A stretch of DNA of 64,000 nt from Gnetum montanum. Its lineage: Eukaryota > Streptophyta > Gnetopsida > Gnetales > Gnetaceae. The stretch lies in NCBI GenBank assembly GCA_015680685.1, contig MNCI01027046.1, positions 1,369,638 to 1,433,637 on the forward strand, given 5' to 3'. Position 1 is the stretch's first letter; the number at the start of each line of letters is the position of its first letter. The notes below the pieces were generated by a model that worked only from the letters and a program-made list of their open reading frames with translations, made no database searches and was not told the origin of the DNA. Below are positions 32,501-45,205 of this stretch, piece by piece. A program made the translations under genes and the position numbers.

Positions 32501-35500
32501 GCATTTTGAAAGTAATGTTATGTATTGGATTTCATGATACCTCAATTTTTTTGAGGGTTTCAGGTACCCTAGCAAAATACACTGGGGGCCAGGTATATTA
32601 TTATCCGTATTTTAATAGGTCTTTACACAAGGAAAAATTTGCACATGAACTAGCTAGAGATTTAACAAGGGAAACAGCCTGGGAAGCAGTAATGCGCATA
32701 CGATGTGGAAAAGGTACAACATTTATAGATCTTTGTGTGGTTTGTGTGAGCTGTTGACGTCACAGTTGATTTAACAAATGAACTATTTTCTCATTTGATT
32801 TGGTTGTTATGCAGGACTGAGATTTTCAACCTATCATGGTCATTTTATGCTGAGGTCATCAGACCTTTTGGCATTACCAGCTGTTGACTGTGATAAAGCA
32901 TTTGCAGTGCAGTTATCACTGGAAGATACCTTACTGACAACCCAAATTATGTATTTTCAAGTTGCTCTTCTGTATCCTTTTTAAGGCTTTAAAGTTCAAT
33001 CATTTGCATGACATTCTCAGTTTGTTTGGTATGTGTTGATGTTCTCTTTGCACAAAAATTGCGCTTCTAATGCAACAAAGGCTCTTAGTATTTAACTTAT
33101 GAAAAAGAAAGAAAGAAACACAGTATAGATCTTAACAAATATATTGGAATGACATCTGAGTATATCCTTAGAGATTAGGAACGCTGTATCCTATGTCCTA
33201 TAGAACAACTTGTTTCTGTTCACCTTCTTCTCCTTGCCTGGAATATTGTTGTCTCTCTTGTAAAGAGTGGTGATCATATCATGGCAATATTTGAAATCTT
33301 TCATATGGCCTCATGTTGTGTGGTCTTGCCTCTATTCTTCTAACCTGTCAATCCCAGAGTACTAACAAAGCTTTTATAATTTAAGTGTCTTCATTGTAGT
33401 TTTTTAAATATGATTCTTGGAATATGAGATGTGCTTTTCCTGAATTTATAAGATTCCTTAGCAGAACTATAGATATACATCATCTTCGGGGGAGAGACGA
33501 ATTCGGGTTCATACCATGGCTGCTCCTGTTGTTACTGAGCTGAATGCAATGTACCATAATGCTGATGTTGGTGCTGTAATGGGGCTGCTCAGTAGACTTG
33601 GTAAGCGGGAGTGAGCGGAAAGTTTTAGGATTTGTAAGATTTATTTTAATGTCCGTAATTTATTAGCTCTAAGATGTAACCGAAGATGGAGGCCTTGGTC
33701 TCATGTTAAATATTTCAATCTATGTAGCAAGCCATAAAGATCTGTTTTACAAGTAGTTAATTTTAATTAAATTATTGTTAAAGGTTTAATGATGTGAATT
33801 GCAACATAGAAGTTACTAATAATTTATATTTATTGGATTTTAGTGCAAGCATGTTACTGGTATATTTGATGTTAACACTACCAAAACGTGTTTTTTTTTT
33901 TTTTTGCAGCAATTGAGAAGACATTATCTCATAAGCTAGAGGAAGCCCGAAACACCATATTTTTAAGAATTGTCAGATGTCTAAAAGAGTATCGGAACCT
34001 TTTCTCAGTACAGCATCGCTTATCTGGACGGCTGATTTACCCAGAATCACTGAAGCTCTTACCTATTTATGGGCTTGCATTGTGCAAGTCGTTGGCACTG
34101 AGAGGAGGTGCAGATGTACATATTGATGAACGATCTGCCTGTGCTTTCAATATCATGGTGATACCAATAAGGAAATTGCTTCAGCTACTTTACCCATCTC
34201 TTATCCGTCTTGATGATTATTTAGTAAAGGTAATATATATTTAGCATAGTTATACGGTTATATTGCATTGTGACATTGAACTATAACAGGTAGGTCATGG
34301 TTTGCAGAGTCCGACAACGGGTGATAATAGTGCCGAATCATTTAATTATTTAGCGTTGAGGGCGCAGAACCTGGAACCTGCAGGGCTCTATTTGTTTGAT
34401 GATGGCCTTAGATTTATTTTATGGTTGGGAAGGATGCTACCAACAGAGTTTGTTAAAACCTTGCTTGGAGTTGAAGCAGCCAACAGCCCAGATTTATCAA
34501 AGGTAAAAAGCCACGTTTTTTTCTGTTTGCTTGTTTTAGTAGCTATCTGTTGGAAAACTGATTTCATCCGTTGTAAGAAGGATTTTAATGTAATTTACTA
34601 CAGAACTGTATGTGTGATAAGGTGCCTGAGCATGCATTTGCTGACAGTTCATACATAATTACAAAACAAATGAAATATATCACGAAGGGAACCATGACAA
34701 CATGAAATAATATATTTTAGATCAAGAAGAACTTTATGTTTTTCATAGTTTGGGAATATAGGAATCTGAATATAAGACATTTTTGGGATGAGCCTGCAAT
34801 TCAAAGGGGCATGCATTTTCACACATATATTCTTTTAGAAACATTCATAAGTTTTTTTATCCTATTTATAACAGAAGGTCAAGGAGGAACAAAGGAATTA
34901 ATATTTGTTAGCTTAGTGGTAAGACTATTGGCATGAAAAATCAAGGTCACAGCTTTGATTGCAGCACACAAACTGAGTTATGGACAGAAAATTCCATAAA
35001 AGGAATCCTGAAACTGAATCTGGAGTGCTCTGAGAAGTATAGGAGGGTCTCAGTGGACATAAGTAACAATTCAGTTTGAAGGACATTTTAAATTATATAA
35101 AAATAAGGACAACTGGAATTGTCTTAGGATCTTAGAGATAACTTAGGAGACATGGTTTCAAGGTGCTTTCAATCCTTGTTTCCCAATATATGAAAATGTT
35201 CAAATGTTGGAAAATACCGAAATGCATCTGGAGTATGGGAAACGAGCTTTCTTTCGTTTTCTTCTTCGAAAAAAGTTTTTACCCCTTCACCGTAACTCAT
35301 TTACATAAAACACTAAAAAGTTTCCAAGATCTTTGCACCATAGATATTAATGATCAAGGTTCACATTGTTTCAATCATTTGTATTTAAATTTTTTGCCAA
35401 TAAAAGGTCATTGCTTTGTAGGCCACAGGTTGCAAGTTTGAGTTGTGATATGTTATTATTTATAAATTCTATTGAAGTATGGTTTGTCTGCATGCCACGG

Positions 35501-36053
35501 GGTGCATATGGCCTAGTTTAGGTTCTCACAATATTTAAATTTGTTTCATAAATTGCTAAAACATATATTTGCATCCGAGTTGAGATTTTTTTGACCAGAT
35601 TTATGGGGTTTGAAACTTTAAAGCTATTTCGTTTTATACATTTTCAGAACCTACATATTGATGATATATCTGATACCCTCTCTATTATTCTTTTCTTTTC
35701 AAACAGAACAGTTTTTAGCAGGTCTCTGTTTAAACTCTTCTACTCAAATGAGTAATCTTTTAGTTCCGGAAATGTGTAAAATCTGTTAAGGTTGTATATT
35801 TGTTGTATGTGATTAATAGGTTCCTGTAGTTGACCAGAGCACTGAAATCTCAAGGAAGTTTTCAAACATACTCAAGATGTTGAGAGAACAAGATCGTAGT
35901 TTCTACCAACACTGCTACCTTGTGAGACAAGGTGAACAGCCTCGAGAAGGTTCTCTTTTTCTATTCAATCTTGTAGAAGATCAAATTGCAGGAATGACTG
36001 CATATACGGATTGGATTATTCAAATACATCACCAACTTCAACAAAAAGCATAA
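26542..36053 (+). CDS. SEC24: COPII coat protein SEC24, cargo adaptor
   Basis: SEC24 pairs with SEC23 in the COPII inner coat and selects cargo at endoplasmic reticulum exit sites. Joining thirteen exons gives 1048 residues, as usual for plant SEC24A-type proteins: 26542-26623, 27281-28287, 28387-28525, 31079-31269, 31658-31765, 31881-32084, 32225-32456, 32564-32713, 32815-32971, 33473-33600, 33910-34229, 34308-34502, 35820-36053. All introns are GT-AG and phases agree. Residues 1-363 are Pro/Gly/Ser/Gln-rich and disordered. The zinc finger uses C379, C382, C401 and C404. The trunk domain begins near 443 ([13 protein letters not shown], then FFLIDVS) and runs to about 690 ([11 protein letters not shown]). 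The beta-sandwich (RIRCGKGLRF), helical and gelsolin-like domains follow to the end. The start is the first ATG after the likely 5'UTR intron and matches the exon phase. Acceptor 3 could shift by one codon (28387 or 28390). No break is seen, so the gene looks functional. Confidence 0.95.
28526..31078 (+). other. SEC24: SEC24 intron 3 (2.55 kb)
   Basis: Between the zinc-finger exon and the next exon (NDV-SAEYF). Donor G/GTAAG, acceptor TTGCACAG. It is AT-rich, and I recognise no mobile element, RNA gene or nested gene in it. Short open frames inside are chance. Confidence 0.8.
34503..35819 (+). other. SEC24: SEC24 intron 12 (1.3 kb) with SINE-like sequence
   Basis: The intron separates the gelsolin-like domain exons (donor AAG/GTAAAA, acceptor TTAATAG). 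It holds a tRNA-like head at 34906 (TGTTAGCTTAGTGGTAAGAC) in the gene's own orientation. Confidence 0.75.
34906..35060 (+). mobile_element. Degenerate tRNA-derived SINE in SEC24 intron 12
   Basis: The A-box region TTAGCTTAGTGGTAAGAC matches SINE copies 1-3 closely. The B-box is decayed (AGCTTTGATTGCAG) and the body differs, so this is an old copy or a second family. No clear target duplication was found. Confidence 0.45.
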
Positions 36054-37142
36054 AGTGTCAATGGATCTGGCGATCAAACCACGGAACTTCACTAATGTAA
36101 TTTACCGAAGGAATGAAATGAAATTTCTGTTACTGCTGTAGCATTGATGTTTTCCCCATGTAAACCTGAAAATGTTCCTTGATGTGTTTTTTATTTTTAA
36201 AGCTTTCTTCTATTTTTTGAACCAATATAATTCTGTGGGCCTGTCACATGATTAATAGAATTTTGCGAATGATTTTGAATAAGAGATTATTTGAATGCAA
36301 TGCGAGGAATTTTATCTATTCTACATTAGAGAGCTTTTGCGAGTATAATTCTTATTTGGGTGAACAAAAACAACCATTTTCTGAAATTCACCACAAAACT
36401 AATTGCACCAGCTGCTTGCACAGTGAAGTATTATGATCAAATCTTACTACATAAATACAATTAAATTGTCGTTGCTGCCTGCACAGTCCAAGAATAAGCT
36501 ATCATTTTTTCTCGCGGTCTCAAAATTATATACCCTACAAACTCGGCGTATCTTCACCCAACCTCTAATATTTTAGGCTGGTAAAATATGATAAGGCTTT
36601 CCTTTGAAAGCAATAGCTGAGCAGCTCTATTACCATGCTTGGCAATTTCATTCTACACCTAAAACGGTATGCAGCGTTAATTCATCTTGTCACCACTTTG
36701 GGTAACGTTTCATCTCATCTTTAAAAAGAATGTAGCCTCTGCAACTGACTAGAAACTTTATGCAATGTTATCTTTGACGTACGCCTAGACTTTCCTTCCT
36801 AAGATCATGAATGGCTTTCTTATTAATCCTTCTAAGATTCATTTTGGTCTTTCACAAAATTAGTTAATTAGTTGGTATAATGGATTTAGGCATTGTTTGG
36901 TGCTCCTGAAACGTAAGGAAGCTAATGATTTACGAGAGTTTGAAGGTGCTTAAATTGTAAATGGTCTTTTTTGAATAGCAAAGACAATTGATGATGTTGA
37001 GGAGGTACAATTTCACTTGATTAGAGCATTTGATTTGTGGTTTGCAAGTTACAAGTTCAATTTAAGGGGTATGCTTATGCTTAGATTTATTGGGTATATG
37101 ATATGTGGTTTACAAGTCATATGTTTAATCTCAAAAATGGAT
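36054..37142 (+). other. SEC24 3' UTR and intergenic DNA
   Basis: The 3' UTR probably ends between 36110 and 36240, where AATGAAATGAAAT and T-rich signals lie. Beyond it is AT-rich intergenic DNA with no gene. A weak tRNA-like stretch occurs at about 36985-37060 (TTAGAGCATTTGATTTGTGG, then AAGTTCAATTT). Confidence 0.5.
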
Positions 37143-37250
37143 GATTTGGAAGCTCTAGGTGATGGGTTCAATTTTGTTGGGCAATGCTAAGTTATATAAA
37201 GTTCTAATTGGACTATATATCTTGGGGTGTATCTATGTTTCACCTATTTC
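37143..37250 (+). mobile_element. 5'-truncated SINE (same family as copies 1-3)
   Basis: The sequence matches the distal part of the SINE: GATTTGGAAGCTCTAGGTGA, the B-box GGGTTCAATTTTG, then GGGCAATGCTAAGTTATA and GACTATATATCTTGGGGTGT. The A-box half is missing or too diverged to recognise. Confidence 0.65.
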
Positions 37251-37328
37251 AAGTTCTAATAGAACCCCCTTAATAATTTTGATACATGAGAATATGGATG
37301 ATGAGTTGGCTAGTGGCATTTTATAAGT

Positions 37329-38512
37329 TGATTGTAAGCCCTAGATTTAGGAAATATCACACCATGTGTTTATGGTTTTCATGTGCATGGTTGAGGTTTC
37401 TATCTCTCAAGTTTGCATCCTAGCCTCTCATTTCACATTTGCAAGTTCGGTGCATGTTTTAGGTTTCCTAAGATGTTTTTGGCTTCATTTGGGAACTTTA
37501 GGAACCTTTCAACATGTTCCTTGACATTGTGGCTCTCATTTGGAATAGGGTAATGTGCTTGGCAGAGATGCATTGACTACCTTCCTTGTAGGCCTAGTTT
37601 GTCCCTTTGCTCTCTTGTTGCCTTTGGGGTGATTCCGAGATGCTTGGGCTATGTTGACAAACCTTTATTAAATGCTTGGGCACAAGCAAACCTTTGCCAT
37701 TATGTTTCGAAAGCTATAAATACCTGGGATGAGCTCTCCCATAAAATAACTTTATCAATAGCATTTCTATTTGGCTTTTGGTGTCTAGTTTTGTGTGAAG
37801 AGCTCTTCCTCCCTTGGGTAAGTTGATATTCTTCTTTATTTTGTGTGTGTGTGTTTTGAGTCGTCACTTTTGTAAGTGTAGTTAGACTCTGTTAGAGTGT
37901 TACCTTGCTTACATCGCCCATAACCATTTGGTCAATGTGGAATCTAGTGTTTGTGTGGTAACTAAAACTTATGGTTTTTCCTTATTCTACTATCGATATG
38001 TTAAACACTAAAACATTAAAAATATTAAAAATTTAAAACATAAAAATATTTATTTAGTTAATGTTTTTTTTAAGCTGTGATGATTTGTCCTTAGCTAAGG
38101 AGGTCATGACTATATAGTATGGTGTTGGGCCATCAAGGTTGTGACTAAGAATCATTTTTATTGCATCCTGAGTGTGGTATTGCATCTATCCTAAAGAGGG
38201 ATTGCAACGAGCATTGCACCTATCACTAAAAGGGATTGCAATGCTTGTGTGTTTATGTTTACTTTGTTTTTATATTCATAAAATCCATAAAAAATTTTAA
38301 ACCATAATATTATAAATATATTTTCTCTCTCACCATTGTGATACATGTCTCATTTGTCTTATATGTATTATAATATCTTAAATATTTCATGAGCGTAACA
38401 ATATACATGAGTGTTCTTGGCAACCCACTTAACATTGTCTTTGAAGCTTATGACTGGATCGCATTGCTATTTGTATGATCCCATTGGTCCAAAATTAGTA
38501 AGGCCCTTATCA
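37329..38512 (+). mobile_element. Probable 5' LTR of element D
   Basis: The 3' end is set by the adjacent primer site (CTTATCA followed by TTGGTGCTG). A promoter-like CTATAAATACC lies near 37708-37719. The 5' end is uncertain; TGATTGTAAG at 37329 would give TGAT...ATCA ends. The sequence is unrelated to the other LTRs in the window, and no 3' partner was found. Confidence 0.45.
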
Positions 38513-38513
38513 T

Positions 38514-38531
38514 TGGTGCTGTTGTCAAGGA
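38514..38531 (+). other. Primer-binding site of element D, tRNA-Asp type
   Basis: TGGTGCTGTTGTCAAGGA differs from the tRNA-Asp complement TGGCGCCGTTGCCGGGGA only by C-to-T and G-to-A changes, as expected from decay at methylated cytosines. Confidence 0.7.
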
Positions 38532-38599
38532 AGGTGTTAGTGAATTGCCTAAAAATACTTGTACATTCTTGATTTTAACATTTATTCAAAACAAGTGTA

Positions 38600-40000
38600 T
38601 GTTTCTTAGTATTGTGTGAATGTTGTGAACACGAATGAGATGGTAGATAGCACTAAGAGTCCACCAAAGATATCTGGAGATGCACCAAAAAGAAGGATTT
38701 TTGTCACCTTTGATCATTTGAAGGATGTGAAATTTCCATTGGTTGTGTTGGCCTATCATCAAGATAAGTAGGAAAGGTGGAGAGATGCTAATGGACGATT
38801 CTCTAAGGGACCAATTTTGGCTACTGCAGATGATCTTAAAGAGGCCTTGATCAACATGGGACTAGAGGATGAATGCGTGTCATATAGAACTCATGAACTT
38901 GTGTATGATAAATATGAGTCTATGTACATACAAGATCTTCAAGATCGAATGGCAAAAGATGAGGCTAGTCTTAGCTTTGCGCCTGATCATTCAGATGGAG
39001 AGCAAGAAGATAAAGTAGATAAGAATGACAAAGGGCCACTTTGCCATGAAGGCTTATGGTTAGGTACTGTTAATTGAAGCATAACTCAAACTTAAAATAA
39101 TTACCTCTTTCCCAAGTTCCATCACTTGCATTTGTTTGGACGTTTCGATGATGATGATGATACCCCTTTGTTTGACTAGGGTGATTATCTTGAGCTTATT
39201 GAAGTTGTGCACATTCTAAGGAAGCATGTTCGTGATAGTAGTATCAAGTGAATTAAGATAGCCAATATACCAACATATAGAGGGTATATTAGTCATGATC
39301 TCCAACTTCACATGCAAGCCTTTGATAATGCTTGATATCTCCATGGGATTGTGAGCAATTAGTAGAAGTTGTGGTTGTTTTCCCACATCTTCACCGAGCA
39401 CATAGATACCCTAGTCATTCGTACTATTCTATAGGCATATATTCATAGCCCATGCAATAGTACCAATAGTGGCAAGCTTCAAATCCTTGGGGTGTTGCTT
39501 TATGAAATCTTCCAACTCGCATGCAACAACAAATGGTGCTTCTTGCCAATTTCTATTTTCATAGTATGCAACTTGGTGCTTATCAACCTCCATCAATGGC
39601 ACCTCAACAATACCTGCCTACTTTAAGCAATCATGCTAGTCAAGCTTCCTAGCAGCAGTAGTAGTAACATCTTCTACTTCCTGGTCCCATGTAAGGTGGG
39701 ATACCTAGTCAACTATAGACAACGCAAGCCAAATTATGTAATATTGCCTACTATACCAATTTGGCTTCCATGTATGCATTTAAGCAATATTATCAATCTC
39801 TTATTGATTTGGTTGGAAGGGGAAGTTCAAAGTTCCATGATAGGAAATTCTATCGGAAGCACAAACATGAGAATCACGAGATTGGGTCCACATCGCCCTC
39901 TCCATTTTGTGGAGAGGATAATCATTCATGCAAGAAAAAATCCACATCTAGGAGATCTTGGTGAAATTACATAGTCATAATCAAAGTGCAATAACTACTT
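38600..40000 (+). pseudogene. gag-like region of element D, broken
   Basis: The plus strand encodes RIFVTFDHLKDVKFPLVVLA, a stop, then RWRDANGRFSKGPILATADD, a helical stretch (YDKYESMYIQDLQDRMAKDE) and an acidic end at 39077. A later frame (39761-39964) has basic and Cys/His residues (FCGEDNHSCKKK) that may be a knuckle relic. It lacks the conserved HETRR-LGTYAQG block of the other Gags, so this Gag belongs to a different lineage or the block is deleted. Stops break it throughout. Confidence 0.45.
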
Positions 40001-40275
40001 TAGGGACAAGTTCCATTACTACGTCAGGTAGAGTTAGCAAGATGGTACCTAATGATGATGTTATCACCATTCCCATGTCTACGGTGGCTACATGGGTTGT
40101 CAAAGAAGAATATTTGTTTGAAAAATAATCAAATCCTAGTAGTCCCATGGTGGAAATTCAAATCAGTGAGAAAGTTTATTGCTTTACTCTTTGAGACTTC
40201 ACTTCGAGAATCAATATCATCTCATTACAATGATACCTTGCTTGGGGGCTTCCTCCTCTTAAGAGTACCAACATT

Positions 40276-40509
40276 TGACTAGAGCTAGTGGACCAATCCT
40301 ATGCATACCTTGTGGGACAAGTAAATGATGTGATGACATCTATTGTAGGTTGGTCGTATATCACAGATTTCCTGGTGATCAAGTCAAAACACAAGATTGA
40401 AGATAATTTTCCCATTATCATGGGGAGGGCTTGGTTGAGTACTATGTTAGGTTGGTGTTCTAAGACCTCCATCTCAAAATTAATAGAAGAGATGGGACTT
40501 GAAGGATAA
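40276..40509 (+). pseudogene. Protease C-terminal fragment of element D
   Basis: The stretch VNDVMTSIVGWSYITDFLVI, then NFPIIMGRAWLST, aligns with the protease of elements 1-3 (VEDVVTTIYGWSYPADFLVI). The catalytic D-S/T-G loop should lie just upstream near 40150-40270 but is not readable. Confidence 0.65.
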
Positions 40510-43158
40510 ATTACAAAAAAAAAAAAAAAAACCTTGTGATCCTTCTTGGTCAAATAATGATGTGTGCATGTGCTATTTAAGCGAGCTAGATGGAACATTC
40601 AATGGGCAACACTTGGTGTATCCTAATGAATATCTTTCACTTTTGAGTGTGCATAATGCTTAATTTATTACTTAGAGGTCCACCAAGTGATAGACATGAA
40701 TTAGACATGGCGGAAGAATCCCCCATGCCATGACAAAAATTTATTTTCCTACTATTTTTGTTTTTGCATTTAATAAAGTTGGTATGTTTAGTTAGAATTT
40801 TTCATACTTTTAAAGCTTAATTTATAAATATTTATGATATTTTCTTTTCTTTTAGAGTATTTTTGTTTATGTGTGTGTGTGGGAAAATCAATTAATGTGC
40901 TTTATGAATGCTCATTCAATATACCAATGGTGGATGGGTAAGGTACAGATGTAATGAGGATGCAAGAGAGCCAAATGAGTCGAAAGTGGGGCTTTGATCG
41001 ATGGAACGTCCACACAATAAATTCATTCATCTATTTTAATTCTATTCATCATTAGTAAACCAAGCTGGGACTGACACTACAAGCCATTGAAACTAATGAT
41101 ATTGGAACTATGAGTAGGCGGTGGGTCCACGCCTTAGGGTATAAGTTACAAAATATTGGAAGAGTTCTTGGTCACTGATAAGGAAAGGATGTGTCATGAA
41201 GGATCCTTATGATCACTGGATGGGTCTAATTGGTGTGATTAGACCATGACGCATGTGTTGCCTCCCTTGACCATCTTGGTTAGAAGAAGTGGTTTGTGAT
41301 GTTATGAACTTGTGCATGCCATGTAGTGATGGATGAACTCTCATGTTTGTGAAAGTCAAAGACTCCATATGATGATTTGGTACTCTAGTCATTCTTATAA
41401 CTTCCATGGTCCATCAAAAATCCTCTTCCTATGAAAGAAAAGAGAATATGAAAAAAAATTTTAAAATGAACAATAAAAATGAAAGATGATGAAAAAAAGA
41501 GAAAATATGATGAAAAAAAAAGAAAAGAAAGAAGAAAAAAAGAGAAGAAGAGGAAAATATTAGTAAAATAAAAATGATGATAAGAAGAGGTGATGGGAAG
41601 AGTAATGTAACTTCAAGCTTATTGCTTTATGTAAATTGGTATTTTTACCATCCCAAACCAATTCTATAATTTCTCACATCAAAACCAAAATAAGAGGTTG
41701 AACCAATACCTATGAAAGCCTTTCTCATATTCAACTCATTACCTAGATCACTTGACTTCCCAAAATGTTATAGTCCAAGAAAATATTTTTCTTATCCCTA
41801 CTCATGGTGATGAAGACCTAGAAGTCTTCTTCTTAGTAAACTTGGTAATATTAATTACTATTTCCACCCAAATCCCAAATCATTTATTCTAAGGTTCAAC
41901 ATTATAATCTTTGACCCAAGCCTTGACTCCATTTGAAACTAGCATTTTTTCCTTTGTTTATTCATTGCATTATGATCTTTTGTGGAATTTGGGATTGGTT
42001 AGCGTAGTTAAGGGATCAACTAGAAGGTTCCAATAAAGGAAAATGAGGGGATTCTACTGTGCCTATGTGCATAGATGGAGGAAAATCAAACTAGAATATT
42101 AACTTTTGGATGTTCAATGAATACCAATGGTTAAACTATGAAATAATCAAGGCTAGATGGCACCAGAAGTGGTCAGTGTGACCTTATTCTTGGTAGGGAG
42201 ACTTGGAGGTCAATCCCTATTGTGTAAATGAGTAGTAGTGAAAGGATGTTGCAGCAGATCTCTCACGGGGTGTAGGATGTGCTCATGTGCTCAATGAGCT
42301 AATTAAATGGTTGGCTACGAATTTGGAAATGATGCATTCTCATTCTTTCTCTCTTTCTCATCCATTATTTATTTTCCATCTCTTTCATTTCATTCTTATC
42401 CATGATTGTATGTGGTATGAAGTCAATTGAGTAAAGTGAAGGATGAGATCTGACCATCCAAGGAAACAAACTCATGTTTGATTCTAATGTCTCACTAGCC
42501 ATTGGAAATCCATGGTATTTGATTAACAAATTTCTCAAGGGTAAGAAAGGCAAGTGCTTGCTATGGGGAGAACCCACTTATGAATTCTTGGTGGATTACA
42601 TTATAAGAGAGGAAGGTAACACTTATCTCCCAATGGTGGTGGTGGTTGCATTACATAAGGTACTTGATTAATCTTCTACTCATGTGATTGTTGACTCTTT
42701 ATGCTTTAAGGCTTGATCATGATAAACTTTCTCTACTTCACCTCATTTGTGCATGTTTTCCATTATTCTTCATGCTTTAATCATTCTCTTGATTTTCTAA
42801 TTCCTCTTTCCTAGCTTTTGGTTCATGGGAATGTATAAATTGATTAGTTGACTCATTCCCCATGATGCTAGATGTTACTAAAGATAAGTTTGTAATGCTC
42901 TTGTCATCATGCTTCTTAGATGCTTTTCTAGATTGATTTGGGGTGATTTGGATGTGTTGTGTACCTTATGTATGTCCTCGAAGGTAGAGGAAGGTAAGTT
43001 GAGTATATGAATGGTGAATTTTTATGTTTCCTCAAGTTTGGGAGGTTGTGCTGATGCATCCCCTCTGTTAACACCCTGTGCTAGTGCACCACCTTGTGCC
43101 AGGGGACTAGTATAAATGTGGGGGAAGGGGAAGGGGGATCTTAAAGATCATTTCTATT

Positions 43159-43982
43159 TGATGAATCATTGTTTGATGTTGGCTGCGACATTGGGTACAC
43201 GATGTTGGGGCCTAGATCCAACGTTCGGGTATATACCCTGAGTTTATAAATACCATGCCTAGGCTTTAGTTTTCAGAAGTAATTCATTAGTCAATTTTCA
43301 GTTTTCAAGCAAGGTAGCAAAGCTCTTGCTATTTCTTCTCCCTAGAGTTGGAATATTTTTTGAGTGCCCGCAAAAGGAGTCTAAAGTGTGTACGATTCTT
43401 TGTTCGAGCACTGATGTACCTGAGTGCAGCAATGTGACAGGAATAAAACAAACTCTTTTGACAATCCTTGTAGCACTTAGAATAGCTTAATATTTTCCTT
43501 ATTGCATTTTATTTTCTTGTTCTTTACTTTAATGCATTTTATTGAGCAATTTATTTCCAGCAAGTAATGAACATGAGCACAATCACTTCGAGCATTCATA
43601 TAGTACTTGGTAACATAGCAACACTTAATGTTTGGTAGTCTAGTAGTGCTATATGTGTTTAGGAAAGTGGGGTGGTTACTTGTGTTAGGCTAGATAGACA
43701 ATAGACATTAGTTTTCAATCTACTCTACCCTTATTCTTGTTGTAGGCAATTACATCCATAACATATAAAAATGATAAAAATTCATATACCTCAATTACAC
43801 TTAAGCCATACCCTTAAGCCTCACAAGTGTAGTTGGAAAGACAATGAACATTCTTAATGCTATTTCACTTCCTAGAGGAACTAGTGTATGAGATAACTAT
43901 AGGTCCATGGAATTCGACTAGATCATGCATAACGCCTTAGTGATTCACATGGTTGGGTGTAGGGGTACCTCGTCGCTCATTA
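43159..43982 (+). mobile_element. LTR copy, solo or 3' LTR of a lost element
   Basis: An 824-bp LTR runs from TGATGAATCATTGTTTG, like element B's LTR start, to CGTCGCTCATTA (CA decayed to TA). A TATA-like TTTATAAATACC is near 43243-43254. U3 has a palindrome GGGTATATACCC (43227-43238). Flanks (CTATT and CCATC) do not match, so no target duplication supports a simple solo LTR. Confidence 0.75.
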
Positions 43983-44242
43983 CCATCCTTTGTATTTTTG
44001 CTTTTTCCTTTTTCTTTGTTTCCCTTTAGTCACAAACAAGTAAGAATCTACTAAATTTTCACCTCAAAGGTTGGATTAGTGATATTTTTACATACATTCT
44101 TCTTAATCTTTCTTGCTCTTAGTGTTCTTGCTGTGGTTCAAGCCTAGTATCTTATAACTCAGTCATGAGGAAGAGGCATCAATCTAGGTATGTATTTAAC
44201 ACATTTGGTAGTTATTTAAGCATATTGTACCTTATTTATATT
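43983..44242. other. AT-rich spacer without recognisable feature
   Basis: Between two LTRs. T-rich, with no gene or repeat I can identify. Confidence 0.5.
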
Positions 44243-45069
44243 TGATGAGTCCTAATATCGGACCCTCGATATCGGATATGCGATATTGGAGATGCCGAAG
44301 CAATATTGAACATGCGATGTTGGAGCTTGTCTTGTTGCCTATAAATAAGAGATAGGGGCACTTGGTTTGGCATTAGTTTTTCTAGTCCTTAGCTAAATTT
44401 TTGTAGTTTTTTCTATTCTGGAGTTAGAGTTATTTTTGAGTGCTTGCAGTAGGAGTATAAAGTGAACGGATCTTTATTTGAGCATTATGTACCTAAGCAC
44501 ACCTTGTGTTCGAAAATAAAGACAAACTTTGTGATAAACCTTGCAACATTTAGAATAGCTTAATTATTGCATTTCATGTTATTTTATGCTTTCAATAGTT
44601 ACTTAATGTTATTTCATTGAAGTATTAATTATCAATTATCAATGAATTAGCACACTCAGCATGACTGCTTTGAGCATATGTGGAACACTTGGTGACCTAG
44701 TAACGACTAGCGTTTGGTAATCCCAGTAGTGTTACACTGGTTTAGGATGTGTCCAGAGAGTGGGAGCAAATGCTGGTGTTAGGATTTGATTCACATTAGA
44801 GTTATAAAAATCCATTACTTAATTAGATCTTTTCATTGCACACACTTAGGAGACTAAGATAGAAAATATAAAAAACATAAAAATCATATACCTTGAGTTT
44901 ACTTAACCATACAATTGTGCCTTACAAGTAAGCTTGGGAAGATAATGACTGCATAACTCATCCTTTTTCTGAATAGGTGCATAAGCACTTAATCCTTGAA
45001 GTTCGACTGGATCGCATGTGAATGCTCGTATTCATATGGTTGGGCGTAGGGGTATCTTGCTGCTCATCA
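44243..45069 (+). mobile_element. 5' LTR of element 3
   Basis: The 827-bp LTR runs from TGATGAGTCC to GCTCATCA. U3 holds GATATC-type motifs (44257-44320), the TATA box is TATAAATAA (44340-44348), and R/U5 matches the other LTRs. It is the partner of the LTR at 63723. Confidence 0.9.
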
Positions 45070-45070
45070 T

Positions 45071-45088
45071 TGGCATTGTTGTCAGGGA
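45071..45088 (+). other. Primer-binding site of element 3, tRNA-Asp type
   Basis: TGGCATTGTTGTCAGGGA follows the LTR after one base. Differences from the tRNA-Asp complement are all transitions. Confidence 0.85.
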
Positions 45089-45205
45089 TTTTGTTGTTTG
45101 TGCACTGATTAGAACTTAGAAAATCCTTCCATTGTTGGAACGAACCCTTAGAGTTAACTATCCTACAATCAATGGAAAAGGGTATCACACACTGAATAAT
45201 CAATC

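Larger units (their letters stand above)
38514..43158 (+). mobile_element. Element D interior: decayed gypsy element lacking RT and integrase
   Basis: It contains a primer site, gag-like frames (38600-40000), a protease segment (40276-40509) and then about 2.6 kb of non-coding DNA holding a weak copy of the conserved block (42541-42579). No RT, RNase H or integrase is readable. A purine run near 43123-43139 resembles a polypurine tract but lies 20 bp before the next LTR copy, so the 3' boundary is uncertain. Confidence 0.55.

Noticed and set aside
34906-34980. Possible functional tRNA gene
   Set aside because: The A-box matches, but the B-box is decayed and no acceptor stem pairs. A SINE relic explains it better.
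38817-39077. Host gene encoding an acidic 86-residue protein
   Set aside because: It continues upstream through a stop and lies just after a retroelement primer site, so it is part of element D's gag.
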